From positions 1 to 30,497 of the forward strand of contig CAZRSF010000078.1 in NCBI GenBank assembly GCA_964602655.1: DNA of 30,497 nt, read 5' to 3'. Of this stretch, positions 1 to 7,746 are shown piece after piece. The DNA comes from Moduliflexus sp964602655. Lineage in GTDB: Bacteria > Moduliflexota > Moduliflexia > Moduliflexales > Moduliflexaceae. Each line of letters starts with the position of its first letter. The stretch's first letter is position 1. Made by a program: the position numbers and the translations under genes. The notes beneath the pieces are model-generated. The model had not been told where the DNA came from, searched no databases, and saw only the letters and a program-made list of their open reading frames with translations.

Positions 1-751
1 CGACATCGCTGACATGTTGAAAATATTCGGAGACGTGGTTGAAATTCGTCGCGAGCATAACAATTTCGTCGCCGGTTTTGGCTGCGCCTGGCACGGATAC
101 GAATTTTCCGGCGGCTAAATCCTGGCTGGCAGTGATTAACTGTTTCAATGGGGTCAACAGCACACGCCGCGCAAAGAAGGAAATGCCGATAAACGCTAAC
201 AATAACGAAATAATAAACAGCCGAAGCGTGTTCATCAACATCATTCTGGTCTCGGCGTCAATCATCTGTTTCGGAAACCCCACATCAATCGTGGCGACGT
301 ATTCCTGCGACTTGCCCATAAAGATCGGAATCAGCGTGTGGTAAATATCTTGTTCCAGCACTAATCGAAGGCTGCGCGTTTCGAAGGCCGCGCGCAATGT
401 CGGGCTGACGACGGCTGTGCGCAGCAGTTGTTTGTCGTTATGCGCCACAATCTCAAGCGAGGGATTGACTATGCCGATATGCGCGACATTATCCTGTTTA
501 TTGGCCTCAAACAGTTGGATGCAGCGGAAGGTCTCTGTCTCTAACATGTCCTGAATATTCAAAACATAGCGTTGGTTCTGCGTAATATCAATGCTGATGT
601 ATTGCGCTAAGGCTTCCGAACGTTCCTGAAGCGCGCGCAAATAATTCCGTTTCGAATATTGGACATGAATAAACGCGCTCATCGCTAAGACGACGAGAAT
701 GATCAGGTTCACAGAAAGAATCAATTTGAACTGCAAGCCACGTTTTTTCAT
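1..751 (-). CDS. HAMP-domain membrane sensor protein (3' end cut by window edge)
   Basis: The first 250 residues of a membrane signalling protein, read leftward and still open at base 1. A hydrophobic helix at residues 8-28 follows a short basic N-terminus (MKKRGLQFK). Residues about 30-172 form an extracytoplasmic sensor region. A second membrane helix spans about 173-194, and a HAMP linker (about 195-248) contains the typical TPLKQL and GDEI elements. This is the layout of chemoreceptors, sensor kinases and membrane GGDEF proteins; the output domain lies outside the window, so the type cannot be decided. The ATG at 751 is preceded by GAGGGA at a good distance. No similarity to a specific ligand-binding family was recognised in the sensor region. 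A CheY-like receiver (9378-9761) and a PilZ protein (7360-7701) nearby may belong to the same signalling world, but no direct link is visible. Confidence 0.85.
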   Translation of the reverse strand, partial: MKKRGLQFKLILSVNLIILVVLAMSAFIHVQYSKRNYLRALQERSEALAQYISIDITQNQRYVLNIQDMLETETFRCIQLFEANKQDNVAHIGIVNPSLEIVAHNDKQLLRTAVVSPTLRAAFETRSLRLVLEQDIYHTLIPIFMGKSQEYVATIDVGFPKQMIDAETRMMLMNTLRLFIISLLLAFIGISFFARRVLLTPLKQLITASQDLAAGKFVSVPGAAKTGDEIVMLATNFNHVSEYFQHVSDV

Positions 752-789
752 CGGTATTTTCCCTCTTCAAGCCAACGCGATCAGCAATC

Positions 790-817
790 GTAGGGCGAAA
801 CGACAGTTTTGCCCTAC
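790..817. repeat. Dispersed palindromic repeat, GAAAC family, copy 1
   Basis: GTAGGGC and GCCCTAC arms enclose GAAACGACAGTTTT, giving one hairpin. Related elements with the same GTAGG(G/A)CGAAAC...GTTTCG core lie at 12771-12818 and 23155-23204. This copy sits just upstream of the HAMP sensor gene. Confidence 0.7.
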
Positions 818-869
818 GTCTGTGGGGTTGAATCATTCATACGCCCTTATGCAAAATCGGCAAAGAATG

Positions 870-885
870 CAAGAAATATTTCTTG
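870..885. promoter_or_regulatory. Perfect 16-base palindrome, possible operator
   Basis: CAAGAAATATTTCTTG is perfectly self-complementary and lies about 120 bases upstream of the HAMP sensor start. It could bind a dimeric regulator. It is AT-rich and short, so chance is a real alternative. Confidence 0.2.
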
Positions 886-918
886 AACAAGAGGAAATTC
901 ATCGGAATGACTAAGAGG

Positions 919-949
919 AGCGAAAGCCTGCATAGAACAGGCTTTCGCT
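919..949 (-). terminator. Hairpin downstream of glgB
   Basis: A perfect 12-base stem (AGCGAAAGCCTG paired with CAGGCTTTCGCT) and a 7-base loop begin 16 bases beyond the glgB stop. The position fits a terminator, but the following bases on the minus strand (CCTCTTA) are not a clear U-tract, so it may instead be a 3'-end protecting hairpin or a repeat. Confidence 0.5.
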
Positions 950-965
950 GAGAGACGCGCAGTAA

Positions 966-3179
966 TCATGAGGATTGCGGTTTGAGCACGACGACGCCTA
1001 ACGGCGGCATGGTCAAATTCAACGAATATTGCAGCCCTTGCCACGGCAGTTCCTCGGCCATGAGACCGTCGCCGGTTCCCACGCCGCTGCCGCCGTATTT
1101 CCAGTCGTCGCTATTCATCAATTGACGGTAATAGCCGGGTAACGGCGCGCCGATCCGATAGCCGTGACGCGGAATCGGCGTAAAGTTGCAGACAAAAATC
1201 AGCGTCTCCTCTTCGCGCTCCAAATTTCTCCGCATAAACGAGACGACGCTGTTATCGGAATCGTGAAAATCAATCCACTCGAAACTCTGATAGCTCGAAT
1301 CATTGAGAAACAGGGCGGATTCGGACTGATACAGATGATTCAAATCCTGCACGTATGCTTTCAATTGGCGATGCAGATCATAATCCAACAGATTCCAATC
1401 CAGACTTTTCGAGAAATCCCATTCGATCCATTGCCCGAACTCGCCGCCCATGAACAGCAGCTTTTTGCCGGGATGCCCATACATAAATCCGTAGAGCGTC
1501 CGCAAGTTCGCGAATTTCTGCCACATATCGCCCGGCATTTTATCAACGAGCGACCGCTTGCCATGCACGACTTCATCATGCGACAGCACGAGCATGAAAT
1601 TTTCATGAAATGCGTACAGCAGGGCAAACGTAATCATGTTATGATGATAACGGCGATGAATCGGGTCTTTCGACATATAGACCAGCATGTCGTTCATCCA
1701 GCCCATATTCCATTTGAACATGAAACCGAGGCCGCCAAGATGCACCGGATGCGAGACGCCCGGCCAGGATGTGGATTCTTCGGCAATCGTCATGACACCG
1801 GGGAAATAGTGATAGACGACTGTGTTCAGTTCTTTCAAGAACTCGATGGCGTCGAGGTTTTCGCGTCCGCCGAATTTGTTCGGAATCCATTCACCCTGTT
1901 TGCGAGAATAGTCTAAGTACAGCATCGAAGCCACCGCATCCACACGAATGCCGTCAATATGGTATTTTTCGAACCAGAACAGCGCATTGGCGGTCAGAAA
2001 ATTGCGGATTTCGTTGCGCCCGAAATTAAAAATGAGCGTGCCCCAGTCGCGATGTTCCCCCTGGCGCGGGTCGGCGTGTTCATAGAGGGCTGTGCCGTCG
2101 AAATAGGCCAGCGCGTGGCTGTCTTTGGGGAAATGCGCGGGAACCCAGTCCACAATAACGCCGATTCCGGCATGATGGCAGGCATTCACGAAAAACATGA
2201 ACTCGTCCGGTTTGCCGAAGCGGCTGGTCGGCGCATAGTAGCCGGTCACTTGATAGCCCCATGAGCCGTCGAACGGATGTTCCGCCACCGGGAGCAATTC
2301 GATATGCGTGAACCCCATCTCTTTCACATACGGAATGAGTTTTTCGGCTAATTCGCGATACGTCAGGAAGCGGTTATTTTCTTCCGCCACGCGCATCCAC
2401 GAACTGAGATGCACTTCATAGACCGACACCGGCTTTTGCTGCTGATTTTCGCGGGCGCGGCGCTCGATCCATGCCTGATCTTCCCACGGAAACCCCTCGA
2501 TATTCGTCACGATACTGGACGTTTCAGGCCGTTTTTGAAACGCAAATCCGTAGGGATCGGTTTTCAGGTAGAGGTGGTTGATCTGGGTTTTGATTTCATA
2601 TTTATAGAATTCGCCTTCTTTCAAGCCAGGAATAAAGAGTTCCCAGATGCCCGACAGTCCGCGCAGCCGCATGGGATGCTTGCGGCCGTCCCAGCCGTTG
2701 AAATCGCCGACCACGCTCACCCGTTTGGCATTCGGCGCCCAGACGGCGAATAATGCGCCTTCCACGCCGTCCAACGCCATGAGATGGCAGCCGAGTTTAT
2801 CGTAAATACGATGGTGTTTGCCTTCGTTGAACAGATACATGTCATCTTCGCTTAACACCGGCAAGAACGAATACACATCGTAAAATCGCCGCCGTTCGCC
2901 GTCGGTGGTCACAATTTCCAACTGGTAGCGGAAAAATTCTTGATGCTCCGTGAACACCGCTTCGAAAAAATCGGTATTGGGAAGGCGTTCCATTGGGTGA
3001 AGCCGGTCTTCGGCCATCACATAGACGTACGCCTCGCGCACATCCAGAAAATGCGCTCGCACCGCGACAGCGCGATCCCCGTCATACTCCACACTGTGCA
3101 TCCCAAGCACGGAAAACGGGTCTTGATGGTCTGATTTGGCAATCGCCGCGACTTCATTGGGTTGAACCGTCCATGTCAT
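966..3179 (-). CDS. glgB: 1,4-alpha-glucan branching enzyme GlgB
   Basis: Makes the alpha-1,6 branches of glycogen by cutting an alpha-1,4 chain and transferring the piece; cytoplasmic, glycogen synthesis. The 737-aa product matches the usual bacterial length. It has an N-terminal beta-sandwich extension, a CBM48-type module with DFNGWDGRKHPM near residue 170, the GH13 barrel and an all-beta C-terminal domain. The four GH13 regions are present: DWVPAHF (about 344), DGIRVDAVAS (nucleophile Asp about 414), AEES (acid Glu about 467) and LSHDEVVHGK (Asp about 535). The start at 3179 is chosen because GGAGGT lies 6 bases upstream; the open frame extends to an earlier ATG at 3215, but that would overlap the upstream gene. 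The cyclotransferase gene ends 19 bases upstream, so the two are probably cotranscribed. No other glycogen gene is in the window. Confidence 0.97.
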   Translation of the reverse strand: MTWTVQPNEVAAIAKSDHQDPFSVLGMHSVEYDGDRAVAVRAHFLDVREAYVYVMAEDRLHPMERLPNTDFFEAVFTEHQEFFRYQLEIVTTDGERRRFYDVYSFLPVLSEDDMYLFNEGKHHRIYDKLGCHLMALDGVEGALFAVWAPNAKRVSVVGDFNGWDGRKHPMRLRGLSGIWELFIPGLKEGEFYKYEIKTQINHLYLKTDPYGFAFQKRPETSSIVTNIEGFPWEDQAWIERRARENQQQKPVSVYEVHLSSWMRVAEENNRFLTYRELAEKLIPYVKEMGFTHIELLPVAEHPFDGSWGYQVTGYYAPTSRFGKPDEFMFFVNACHHAGIGVIVDWVPAHFPKDSHALAYFDGTALYEHADPRQGEHRDWGTLIFNFGRNEIRNFLTANALFWFEKYHIDGIRVDAVASMLYLDYSRKQGEWIPNKFGGRENLDAIEFLKELNTVVYHYFPGVMTIAEESTSWPGVSHPVHLGGLGFMFKWNMGWMNDMLVYMSKDPIHRRYHHNMITFALLYAFHENFMLVLSHDEVVHGKRSLVDKMPGDMWQKFANLRTLYGFMYGHPGKKLLFMGGEFGQWIEWDFSKSLDWNLLDYDLHRQLKAYVQDLNHLYQSESALFLNDSSYQSFEWIDFHDSDNSVVSFMRRNLEREEETLIFVCNFTPIPRHGYRIGAPLPGYYRQLMNSDDWKYGGSGVGTGDGLMAEELPWQGLQYSLNLTMPPLGVVVLKPQSS

Positions 3180-3198
3180 ATTCCTACCTCCAATCGTG

Positions 3199-4065
3199 TT
3201 AAAACTGCGGTACAAGGGTCACTTCGAACAAAACAGGCCAATTTTTCCCTGTCAGGAAGAGCGTCCCTGCTGTTGAATTATACGCTATGCCGTTCAAAAC
3301 GCTTTCCGCATCGAGCGGAGGAAGCGCCTGATATAACGGCGCGGCATCGATTACGCCGATGATTGCCCCATCAGATGGCGCGATCTGGACAATAAAATCC
3401 TCGCGCCAGATATTCGCATAAATCACGCCGTCAATCCATTCCAACTCGTTAATATCTTCTAACGGAACGCCGTCTTTCGTCACCTGGATCGTGCGTTCGG
3501 TTGCAAATGTGGCGGGATTGCGGAACGACAACGCGCTGCTCCCATCGCTCATAATCAGATGGCGCTCGTTTGCCGTTAAGCCCCATCCTTCGGTGTCATA
3601 TCGAAACATGGCCTGCGGAACGAAATCCCGCATGTCATAGATGAGCGCCACATGCTCCTGCCAGGTCAGCTGAATCAGACGCGACTCCCACCGCGCCAAC
3701 CCTTCGGCGAACACGCCAGGCACGGAAGTATTTTTCAGCACCTTGCCGGTCGCGGCGTCGATCTTCTGAAGCGTTGACGCGCCATACAAACCGGTGCTTT
3801 CGTATAAATAGCCGTCATGATACAGCAGCCCTTGCGTAAAACTTGTCGGATTATGCGGTAATGTCCTGAGAATGTTGACCGTGTAGTGTTTCACGACTTG
3901 CTCGCTTGCTGCCTGCGTCGCACAGGCAAAGACGCACACAATGGCGCACGCTGTCACTGTCCACATCATGCGCAAGCGCTCGACGCGCCTGACATGCAAG
4001 GTTTCCTGATGGTGTTGTGTCATTGTCCGTTTCGTTCGATAAGGGAATATGTCCGACCTGAGCAT
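3199..4065 (-). CDS. Glutaminyl-peptide cyclotransferase (plant/bacterial type), exported
   Basis: Predicted to cyclise N-terminal glutamine to pyroglutamate on secreted peptides; beta-propeller family of plant-type glutaminyl cyclases. Family signatures are visible: PHNPTSFTQGLLYHDGYLYESTGLYGASTLQ (starting near residue 70), FAEGLARWESRLIQLTW, YDTEGWGLT, LIMSDGSSAL, NELEWIDGVIYANIW and the C-terminal VLNGIAYN with LFLTGKNWP. A hydrophobic stretch after basic residues (about 35-52), ending in CATQAAS, looks like a signal peptide; the cysteine in it could also make it a lipoprotein. The start is uncertain: ATGs at 4065, 4023 and 3969 are all in frame and none has a strong Shine-Dalgarno. It sits directly upstream of glgB in the same direction, with no obvious functional link. 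Confidence 0.88.
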   Translation of the reverse strand: MLRSDIFPYRTKRTMTQHHQETLHVRRVERLRMMWTVTACAIVCVFACATQAASEQVVKHYTVNILRTLPHNPTSFTQGLLYHDGYLYESTGLYGASTLQKIDAATGKVLKNTSVPGVFAEGLARWESRLIQLTWQEHVALIYDMRDFVPQAMFRYDTEGWGLTANERHLIMSDGSSALSFRNPATFATERTIQVTKDGVPLEDINELEWIDGVIYANIWREDFIVQIAPSDGAIIGVIDAAPLYQALPPLDAESVLNGIAYNSTAGTLFLTGKNWPVLFEVTLVPQF

Positions 4066-4091
4066 GACAAACCATCTCGCGATAAATCCGT

Positions 4092-4301
4092 ATGAAAGTC
4101 AAGGATTATCTTGTCTGCCGCGCAGTTATGGCGTCGCGACACGCGAAAAGCGCGACGGTTGATGAAATGCGCGTATTCGCTCTTGACAAATCACGCAAGC
4201 CGCGTTTTTCTGTTTCTATTCAGAGGCAGATGCCGACGCTGTTCGGCATTCTCGACATGATGTTCGCGACGTGCGAACAGTTTATTGAAAAGGAGAAATG
4301 A
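4092..4301 (+). CDS. Small hypothetical protein upstream of the toxin-antitoxin pair
   Basis: A 69-aa open frame that I do not recognise. It is basic in its first half (RHAKSA, DKSRKPR) and ends in EKEK. Its stop lies 2 bases before the start of the next gene, and its last codons hold that gene's AGGAG ribosome site, which suggests translation in one operon. Its own ATG at 4092 lacks a good ribosome site, so it may be unexpressed or the remains of a longer gene. It starts 26 bases from the divergent cyclotransferase gene. Confidence 0.4.
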   Translation: MKVKDYLVCRAVMASRHAKSATVDEMRVFALDKSRKPRFSVSIQRQMPTLFGILDMMFATCEQFIEKEK

Positions 4302-4303
4302 CT

Positions 4304-4510
4304 ATGAGAGTCGAAGCGATGAAAGTTCGCGATGGATTTTTGCTCCCGTTCGTTGGCGGGTTGCAAACCATCACGCGCCCGAAAGTGTTATTGGAGATTA
4401 CTGTCCTTGATCAAGAAGACGATGATGATGAGATTGAACGGTTTTTCAACCGGTATCATTTCGGCATGAATGATATGAGATTCGATCGGGAGGAAGCGAA
4501 TGCCAGATAA
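4304..4510 (+). CDS. Probable antitoxin of a PIN-type toxin-antitoxin pair
   Basis: A 68-aa acidic protein directly upstream of and overlapping the PIN toxin by 11 bases, which is the usual layout for an antitoxin. It begins MRVEAMKVRDGFLLPFVGG and has a strongly acidic centre (DQEDDDDEIERFF), as expected for a part that neutralises an RNase. No ribbon-helix-helix, AbrB or Phd motif is clear, so the family is not assigned. The ATG at 4304 is preferred over the one at 4298 because AGGAG lies 8 bases before it, against only 2 bases for the other. If it follows family behaviour it would bind the toxin and repress the operon; this is inferred from position. Confidence 0.6.
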   Translation: MRVEAMKVRDGFLLPFVGGLQTITRPKVLLEITVLDQEDDDDEIERFFNRYHFGMNDMRFDREEANAR

Positions 4511-4904
4511 ACGCATCTTTCTGGATTCGAATGTCGTCATCTACGCATACAGCGACGATGGCCGGAAAAAGGACGTGTCAATCTCGTTGTTGAAAATGCG
4601 TCCGATCATCTCGCTCCAGGTCATTAATGAAGTGATGAACGTCGCTATGCGCAAACTCCACCTGTCATGCCGTGACGTTCGAGAATTATTCGCGCTGCTG
4701 AACAGAAAATGCGAGGTGAAAATCGTTGATTGCGCAACGGTCGAACGCGCCCTGACAATTGTCGAAACCTACCGATATTCGTATTTCGACAGCCTGATGA
4801 TCGCGTCATCCCTTGAACATGACTGCCGCATATTATACAGCGAGGACTTGCAGCACGGCCAGATCATCGAAGGATTACAGATCATCAATCCGTTTCGAGA
4901 TTAA
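4500..4904 (+). CDS. PIN-domain RNase toxin (VapC-like)
   Basis: A 134-aa PIN domain protein, predicted Mg-dependent endoribonuclease toxin. The acidic metal site is visible: Asp9 in IFLDSNVVIYAYS, Glu44 in QVINEVMNV, Asp97 in YFDSLMIAS and the late SED at 114-116 in ILYSEDLQHG. The length is typical for VapC. The start at 4500 is set by GGGAGGA a few bases upstream and by the 11-base overlap with the antitoxin gene, so the two are translationally coupled. Toxins of this type usually cut tRNA or rRNA; the target here cannot be read from sequence. The region after it contains the remains of another antitoxin. Confidence 0.88.
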   Translation: MPDKRIFLDSNVVIYAYSDDGRKKDVSISLLKMRPIISLQVINEVMNVAMRKLHLSCRDVRELFALLNRKCEVKIVDCATVERALTIVETYRYSYFDSLMIASSLEHDCRILYSEDLQHGQIIEGLQIINPFRD

Positions 4905-4915
4905 CGCTACGATAA

Positions 4916-5062
4916 GATGAAGGAAGAGGCAAAAACGTTCTTGATGTCCTGGAACGCAAACGACCGCTTTCGCTGTCTATGATTCGCCGTCTGCATGACC
5001 GGCTCGGTATGAGCGCGGATATTTTGATTCAGCCGTATAAGCTGCTGAAATCGGCGGCATAA
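4916..5062 (+). pseudogene. C-terminal remnant of a HigA-like (Xre/HTH) antitoxin
   Basis: An open frame without a proper start, running from just after an in-frame TAA (4913) to TAA at 5060, encodes about 48 residues. It includes GRGKNVLDVLERKRPLSLS followed by MIRRLHDRLGMSADILIQPY. This resembles the C-terminal helix-turn-helix part of HigA-type antitoxins, in which a K(V/N)xxVLxxKRPLSLxMIRxLH pattern is followed by G(I/M)xAxxLIQP. The N-terminal half is missing, so it is probably a decayed toxin-antitoxin gene. An internal ATG at 4979 could start a 27-residue peptide, but no good ribosome site is seen. Confidence 0.6.
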
Positions 5063-5084
5063 ACCATATAAACAATCAGCGTAA

Positions 5085-5107
5085 ATCAGTCCAATCAGTG
5101 TTCTATT
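5085..5107. repeat. Dispersed 23-base repeat (AATCAGTGTTCTATT family), copy 1
   Basis: The 23 bases ending in CCAATCAGTGTTCTATT, just upstream of mnmG, recur exactly at 28008-28030 and, inverted with one mismatch, at 27938-27960. Each copy lies directly beside a gene. Confidence 0.7.
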
Positions 5108-5120
5108 TTAAACGAGGAAT

Positions 5121-7061
5121 ATGGCAATTTATAACAAAGAATATGATGTGATTATCGTGGGGGCGGGGCATGCGGGCTGCGAGGCGGCGTTGGCGTGTGC
5201 CCGGATGGGATGCAAAACGTTGGTCTTTACCATCAACGCCGACAACATCGGCACGATGCCGTGCAATCCGTCGGTGGGCGGATTGGCGAAAAGCCATTTG
5301 GTCAAGGAAGTGGACGCGCTCGGCGGTGAAATCGCGAAAGCGACCGACAAAAACGGGATTCAATATCGCACGTTGAACACCAGCAAAGGCCCTGCCGTGC
5401 AGGCGACGCGGGTACAGGTGGATAAACATCTGTATCGCCTCACGATGAAAGAAATCCTTGAAAATCAGGAGAATCTCGACATCAAACAGGCCGTCGTCGA
5501 GGAAATTCTGGTCAAGCACGGCAAAGTTCAGGGCGTCGCGACCGACCTCGGCGTGCAATATCACGCGCAGGCCGTGATTCTGGCGACTGGCACGTTTTTG
5601 AACGGCCTGATCCATATCGGCACGAAACAGATTCCGGCAGGACGCAGCGGCGAAGCCCCGGCCATCGCGCTGACCGACAGCCTGCGAAAATTGGGCTTTC
5701 AAACCGGACGCCTGAAAACCGGCACGAATCCGCGTCTTGATGCGAAAACCATTCATTTCGTGAATTTGAAAGAACAGCCCGGCGATCCGATTCCTGAAGC
5801 GATGTCGCTCTTTACGAAGGAGATTCCGCTGCGGCAGATTTCGTGTCACATGACCAATACCAATCCGAAAACGCATGAGATCATTCGCGAGAGCCTGCGC
5901 CACAGTCCATTGTACAACGGCACGATCTCCGGTGTCAGCGCGCGCTATTGCCCGTCGTTGGAAGATAAGGTCGTGAAATTCGCGGAACGCGAGCAACATC
6001 GCATTTTTCTTGAGCCTGAAGGCTTGACAACCAAAGAAATTTACACTAATGGAACAGGGAACAGCCTTCCGCTCGAAATTCAGATCGAATTTCTCCGCAC
6101 CATCGAAGGGCTGGAAGACGTGGAAATCATTCGCCCCGGCTACGCCATCGAATACGATTTCGTGCCGCCGACACAATTGAAGTTGACGCTGGAAACCAAA
6201 CTTGTCGAAGGCTTGTATCACGCCGGGCAAATCAACGGCACTTCCGGTTATGAAGAAGCGGCGGGACAGGGCTTTGTGGCGGGCGTCAACGCGGCGCTGA
6301 AAATTCGCGGCGACGAGCCGTTTATTTTGGATCGGTCGGACGCCTACATCGGCGTGATGATTGACGATCTCGTCACGCTCGGCACGAAAGAGCCGTACCG
6401 CATGTTTACCTCTCGCGCCGAACATCGCTTGCTGCTGCGGCAGGATAACGCGGATTTGCGGCTGTTAGAAAAAGGCTACCGGCTCGGCCTGATTTCCGAG
6501 AAGCAATACGCGGCGTTTCAGGAGAAACAGGCGATGATCGCCGATGAAATCGCGCGACTGAAATCCGTATGGGTGAAACCGAATCCGACCGTCAACACGC
6601 TGTTGCAGGAACGCAACACACCGGAGTTGGAGCAGCCTGCGTCGTTGGAGCAATTGCTGAAACGCCCGGAATTGAGCTACGCCGATATTTTGATCATCAA
6701 CGACACTGCGCCGATGCTGCCGCGAGGTGTGACGCAGCAGGTGGAAATACAGAGCAAATATGAGGGATATATCGTCCGCGAATTCGAGCAGGTTGCGAAG
6801 TTTAAGAAACTGGAGCATAAACAGATTCCCGATGATTTTGTCTATGACGATGTTCAGGGGCTTTCCCGCGAACTGCGCGAACGGCTGACCGAGGTGCGCC
6901 CGGCGTCGCTTGGTCAGGCGTCGCGTTTGCCGGGCATGACACCCGCTGCGCTTTCGATTATCGCAATCTTAATGGAAAAACGGAAAAAGGGGGCAGGGGA
7001 TCATGGTGGAAATCGAACGAATGATGAACGACCGGGTGATGATGGTCTTGAACACCCATGA
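5121..7061 (+). CDS. mnmG: tRNA uridine-5-carboxymethylaminomethyl modification enzyme MnmG (GidA)
   Basis: FAD enzyme that, with the GTPase MnmE, puts the (carboxymethyl)aminomethyl group on the wobble uridine of certain tRNAs. Visible signatures: Rossmann motif IIVGAGHAGCEAA (11-23), NPSVGGLAKSHLVKE, the conserved cysteine in SARYCPSLEDKV (Cys277, same number as in E. coli), EPEGLTTKEIY, GLYHAGQINGTSGYEE, and IGVMIDDLVTLGTKEPYRMF. GAGGA lies 4 bases before the ATG. The last 24 residues (after ILMEKRKK) do not resemble the usual MnmG end and are read from DNA that overlaps the next gene by 59 bases, so the tail may be a late addition or reflect a small shift in the AAAAAGGGGG tract. mnmE is not in the window. 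Confidence 0.97.
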   Translation: MAIYNKEYDVIIVGAGHAGCEAALACARMGCKTLVFTINADNIGTMPCNPSVGGLAKSHLVKEVDALGGEIAKATDKNGIQYRTLNTSKGPAVQATRVQVDKHLYRLTMKEILENQENLDIKQAVVEEILVKHGKVQGVATDLGVQYHAQAVILATGTFLNGLIHIGTKQIPAGRSGEAPAIALTDSLRKLGFQTGRLKTGTNPRLDAKTIHFVNLKEQPGDPIPEAMSLFTKEIPLRQISCHMTNTNPKTHEIIRESLRHSPLYNGTISGVSARYCPSLEDKVVKFAEREQHRIFLEPEGLTTKEIYTNGTGNSLPLEIQIEFLRTIEGLEDVEIIRPGYAIEYDFVPPTQLKLTLETKLVEGLYHAGQINGTSGYEEAAGQGFVAGVNAALKIRGDEPFILDRSDAYIGVMIDDLVTLGTKEPYRMFTSRAEHRLLLRQDNADLRLLEKGYRLGLISEKQYAAFQEKQAMIADEIARLKSVWVKPNPTVNTLLQERNTPELEQPASLEQLLKRPELSYADILIINDTAPMLPRGVTQQVEIQSKYEGYIVREFEQVAKFKKLEHKQIPDDFVYDDVQGLSRELRERLTEVRPASLGQASRLPGMTPAALSIIAILMEKRKKGAGDHGGNRTNDERPGDDGLEHP

Positions 7062-7344
7062 AGGCTTGAATAAAATCGGTATTTCAGACAATCATTTTTA
7101 TGCGAAAATCGTTGGTTACGACCGGATCGGCGTCTGGATCGAGAATCCCGAATTCACGACGACGCGGGTGCGCGATGATGACGGCAATATTATTCCTCCT
7201 GAAAAACGCAAAAAAGAGATTTACTTAGCGAACGTGTTGATTCCCTGGGGAAATATTCGTTCGATGGTGCAATTCCCGCACCGCGAAGGGTTTTCTTACG
7301 AAGAGGATGGCATCGGCAATCTTGGGCATGGCGTCTATTTATAG
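7003..7344 (+). CDS. Conserved-looking hypothetical protein, 113 aa, overlapping mnmG
   Basis: Not recognised. The frame begins at an ATG preceded by CAGGGG and lies 59 bases inside mnmG. The sequence alternates short beta-type stretches, for example NHFYAKIVGYDRIGVWIEN (29-47), then a basic linker (EKRKKEIY) and a second block ANVLIPWGNIRSMVQFPHRE. This pattern could be a small SH3- or Sm-like barrel, but that is only an impression. There is no signal peptide or membrane helix. The PilZ gene starts 15 bases after its stop, so mnmG, this gene and pilZ probably form one transcript; a role linked to cyclic-di-GMP signalling or RNA is possible but not shown. Confidence 0.75.
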   Translation: MVEIERMMNDRVMMVLNTHEGLNKIGISDNHFYAKIVGYDRIGVWIENPEFTTTRVRDDDGNIIPPEKRKKEIYLANVLIPWGNIRSMVQFPHREGFSYEEDGIGNLGHGVYL

Positions 7345-7359
7345 GAAAGGGCTGCAATC

Positions 7360-7701
7360 ATGGGCGAAGAAAAACGGAAATACCCCCGCGTTCCAGTGAA
7401 CGCCTTTGTGCGGTTTTATGAAGAGATTCGCGTCTCGCGCAAGTATTTGCACGGCATCATCAAAAATTACAGTCGCGGCGGCATGTTTATCGGCACGAAA
7501 CATCTCGTTCCGAAAGGGACGATTTTGACCGTCGAAATTCCGCTGGAAACCGAGGATGAACAGTTGGCAATTGTTCAGGTGCGCGGGTTTGTGCGGCGAA
7601 TCGTTGATGTAGCAGGGGCAGAGGGATTAGGCATCGAATTTTTCGAGCTGCGGGATGGCGAACATACCGCATTTCAAAAATGGATGAACGGTTTGAGTTA
7701 G
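7360..7701 (+). CDS. PilZ-domain cyclic-di-GMP binding protein
   Basis: A 113-aa single PilZ domain. The two nucleotide-binding motifs are present: RKYPR (residues 6-10, the RxxxR box) and NYSRGG (36-41, the (D/N)xSxxG box), followed by the expected beta-barrel ending in GLGIEFFEL. It should bind cyclic-di-GMP and act as a small adaptor that changes motility, secretion or adhesion through a partner. There is no enzymatic or membrane part. GGAAAGG lies upstream of the ATG. It is the last gene of the mnmG unit and faces the membrane-protein gene across a hairpin. Confidence 0.93.
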   Translation: MGEEKRKYPRVPVNAFVRFYEEIRVSRKYLHGIIKNYSRGGMFIGTKHLVPKGTILTVEIPLETEDEQLAIVQVRGFVRRIVDVAGAEGLGIEFFELRDGEHTAFQKWMNGLS

Positions 7702-7711
7702 AGTGGCGCGC

Positions 7712-7746
7712 GCGTCCGTTCGAGACGCTCACCGCGAACGGAACGC
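7712..7746. terminator. Hairpin between convergent genes, likely two-way terminator
   Basis: GCGTCCGTTCG pairs with CGAACGGAACGC (one bulge) around a 12-base loop. It fills the 45-base gap between the stops of the PilZ gene and the convergent membrane-protein gene. There is no clear U-tract on either side, so the call rests on position and stem. Confidence 0.5.

Noticed and set aside
1164..1916. 250-aa plus-strand open frame inside glgB
   Set aside because: Antisense shadow of the glgB catalytic region; no ribosome site or domain.
5103..6425. 440-aa minus-strand open frame opposite mnmG
   Set aside because: It lies fully antisense to a well-matched mnmG and has arginine- and histidine-rich shadow composition with no recognisable domain.
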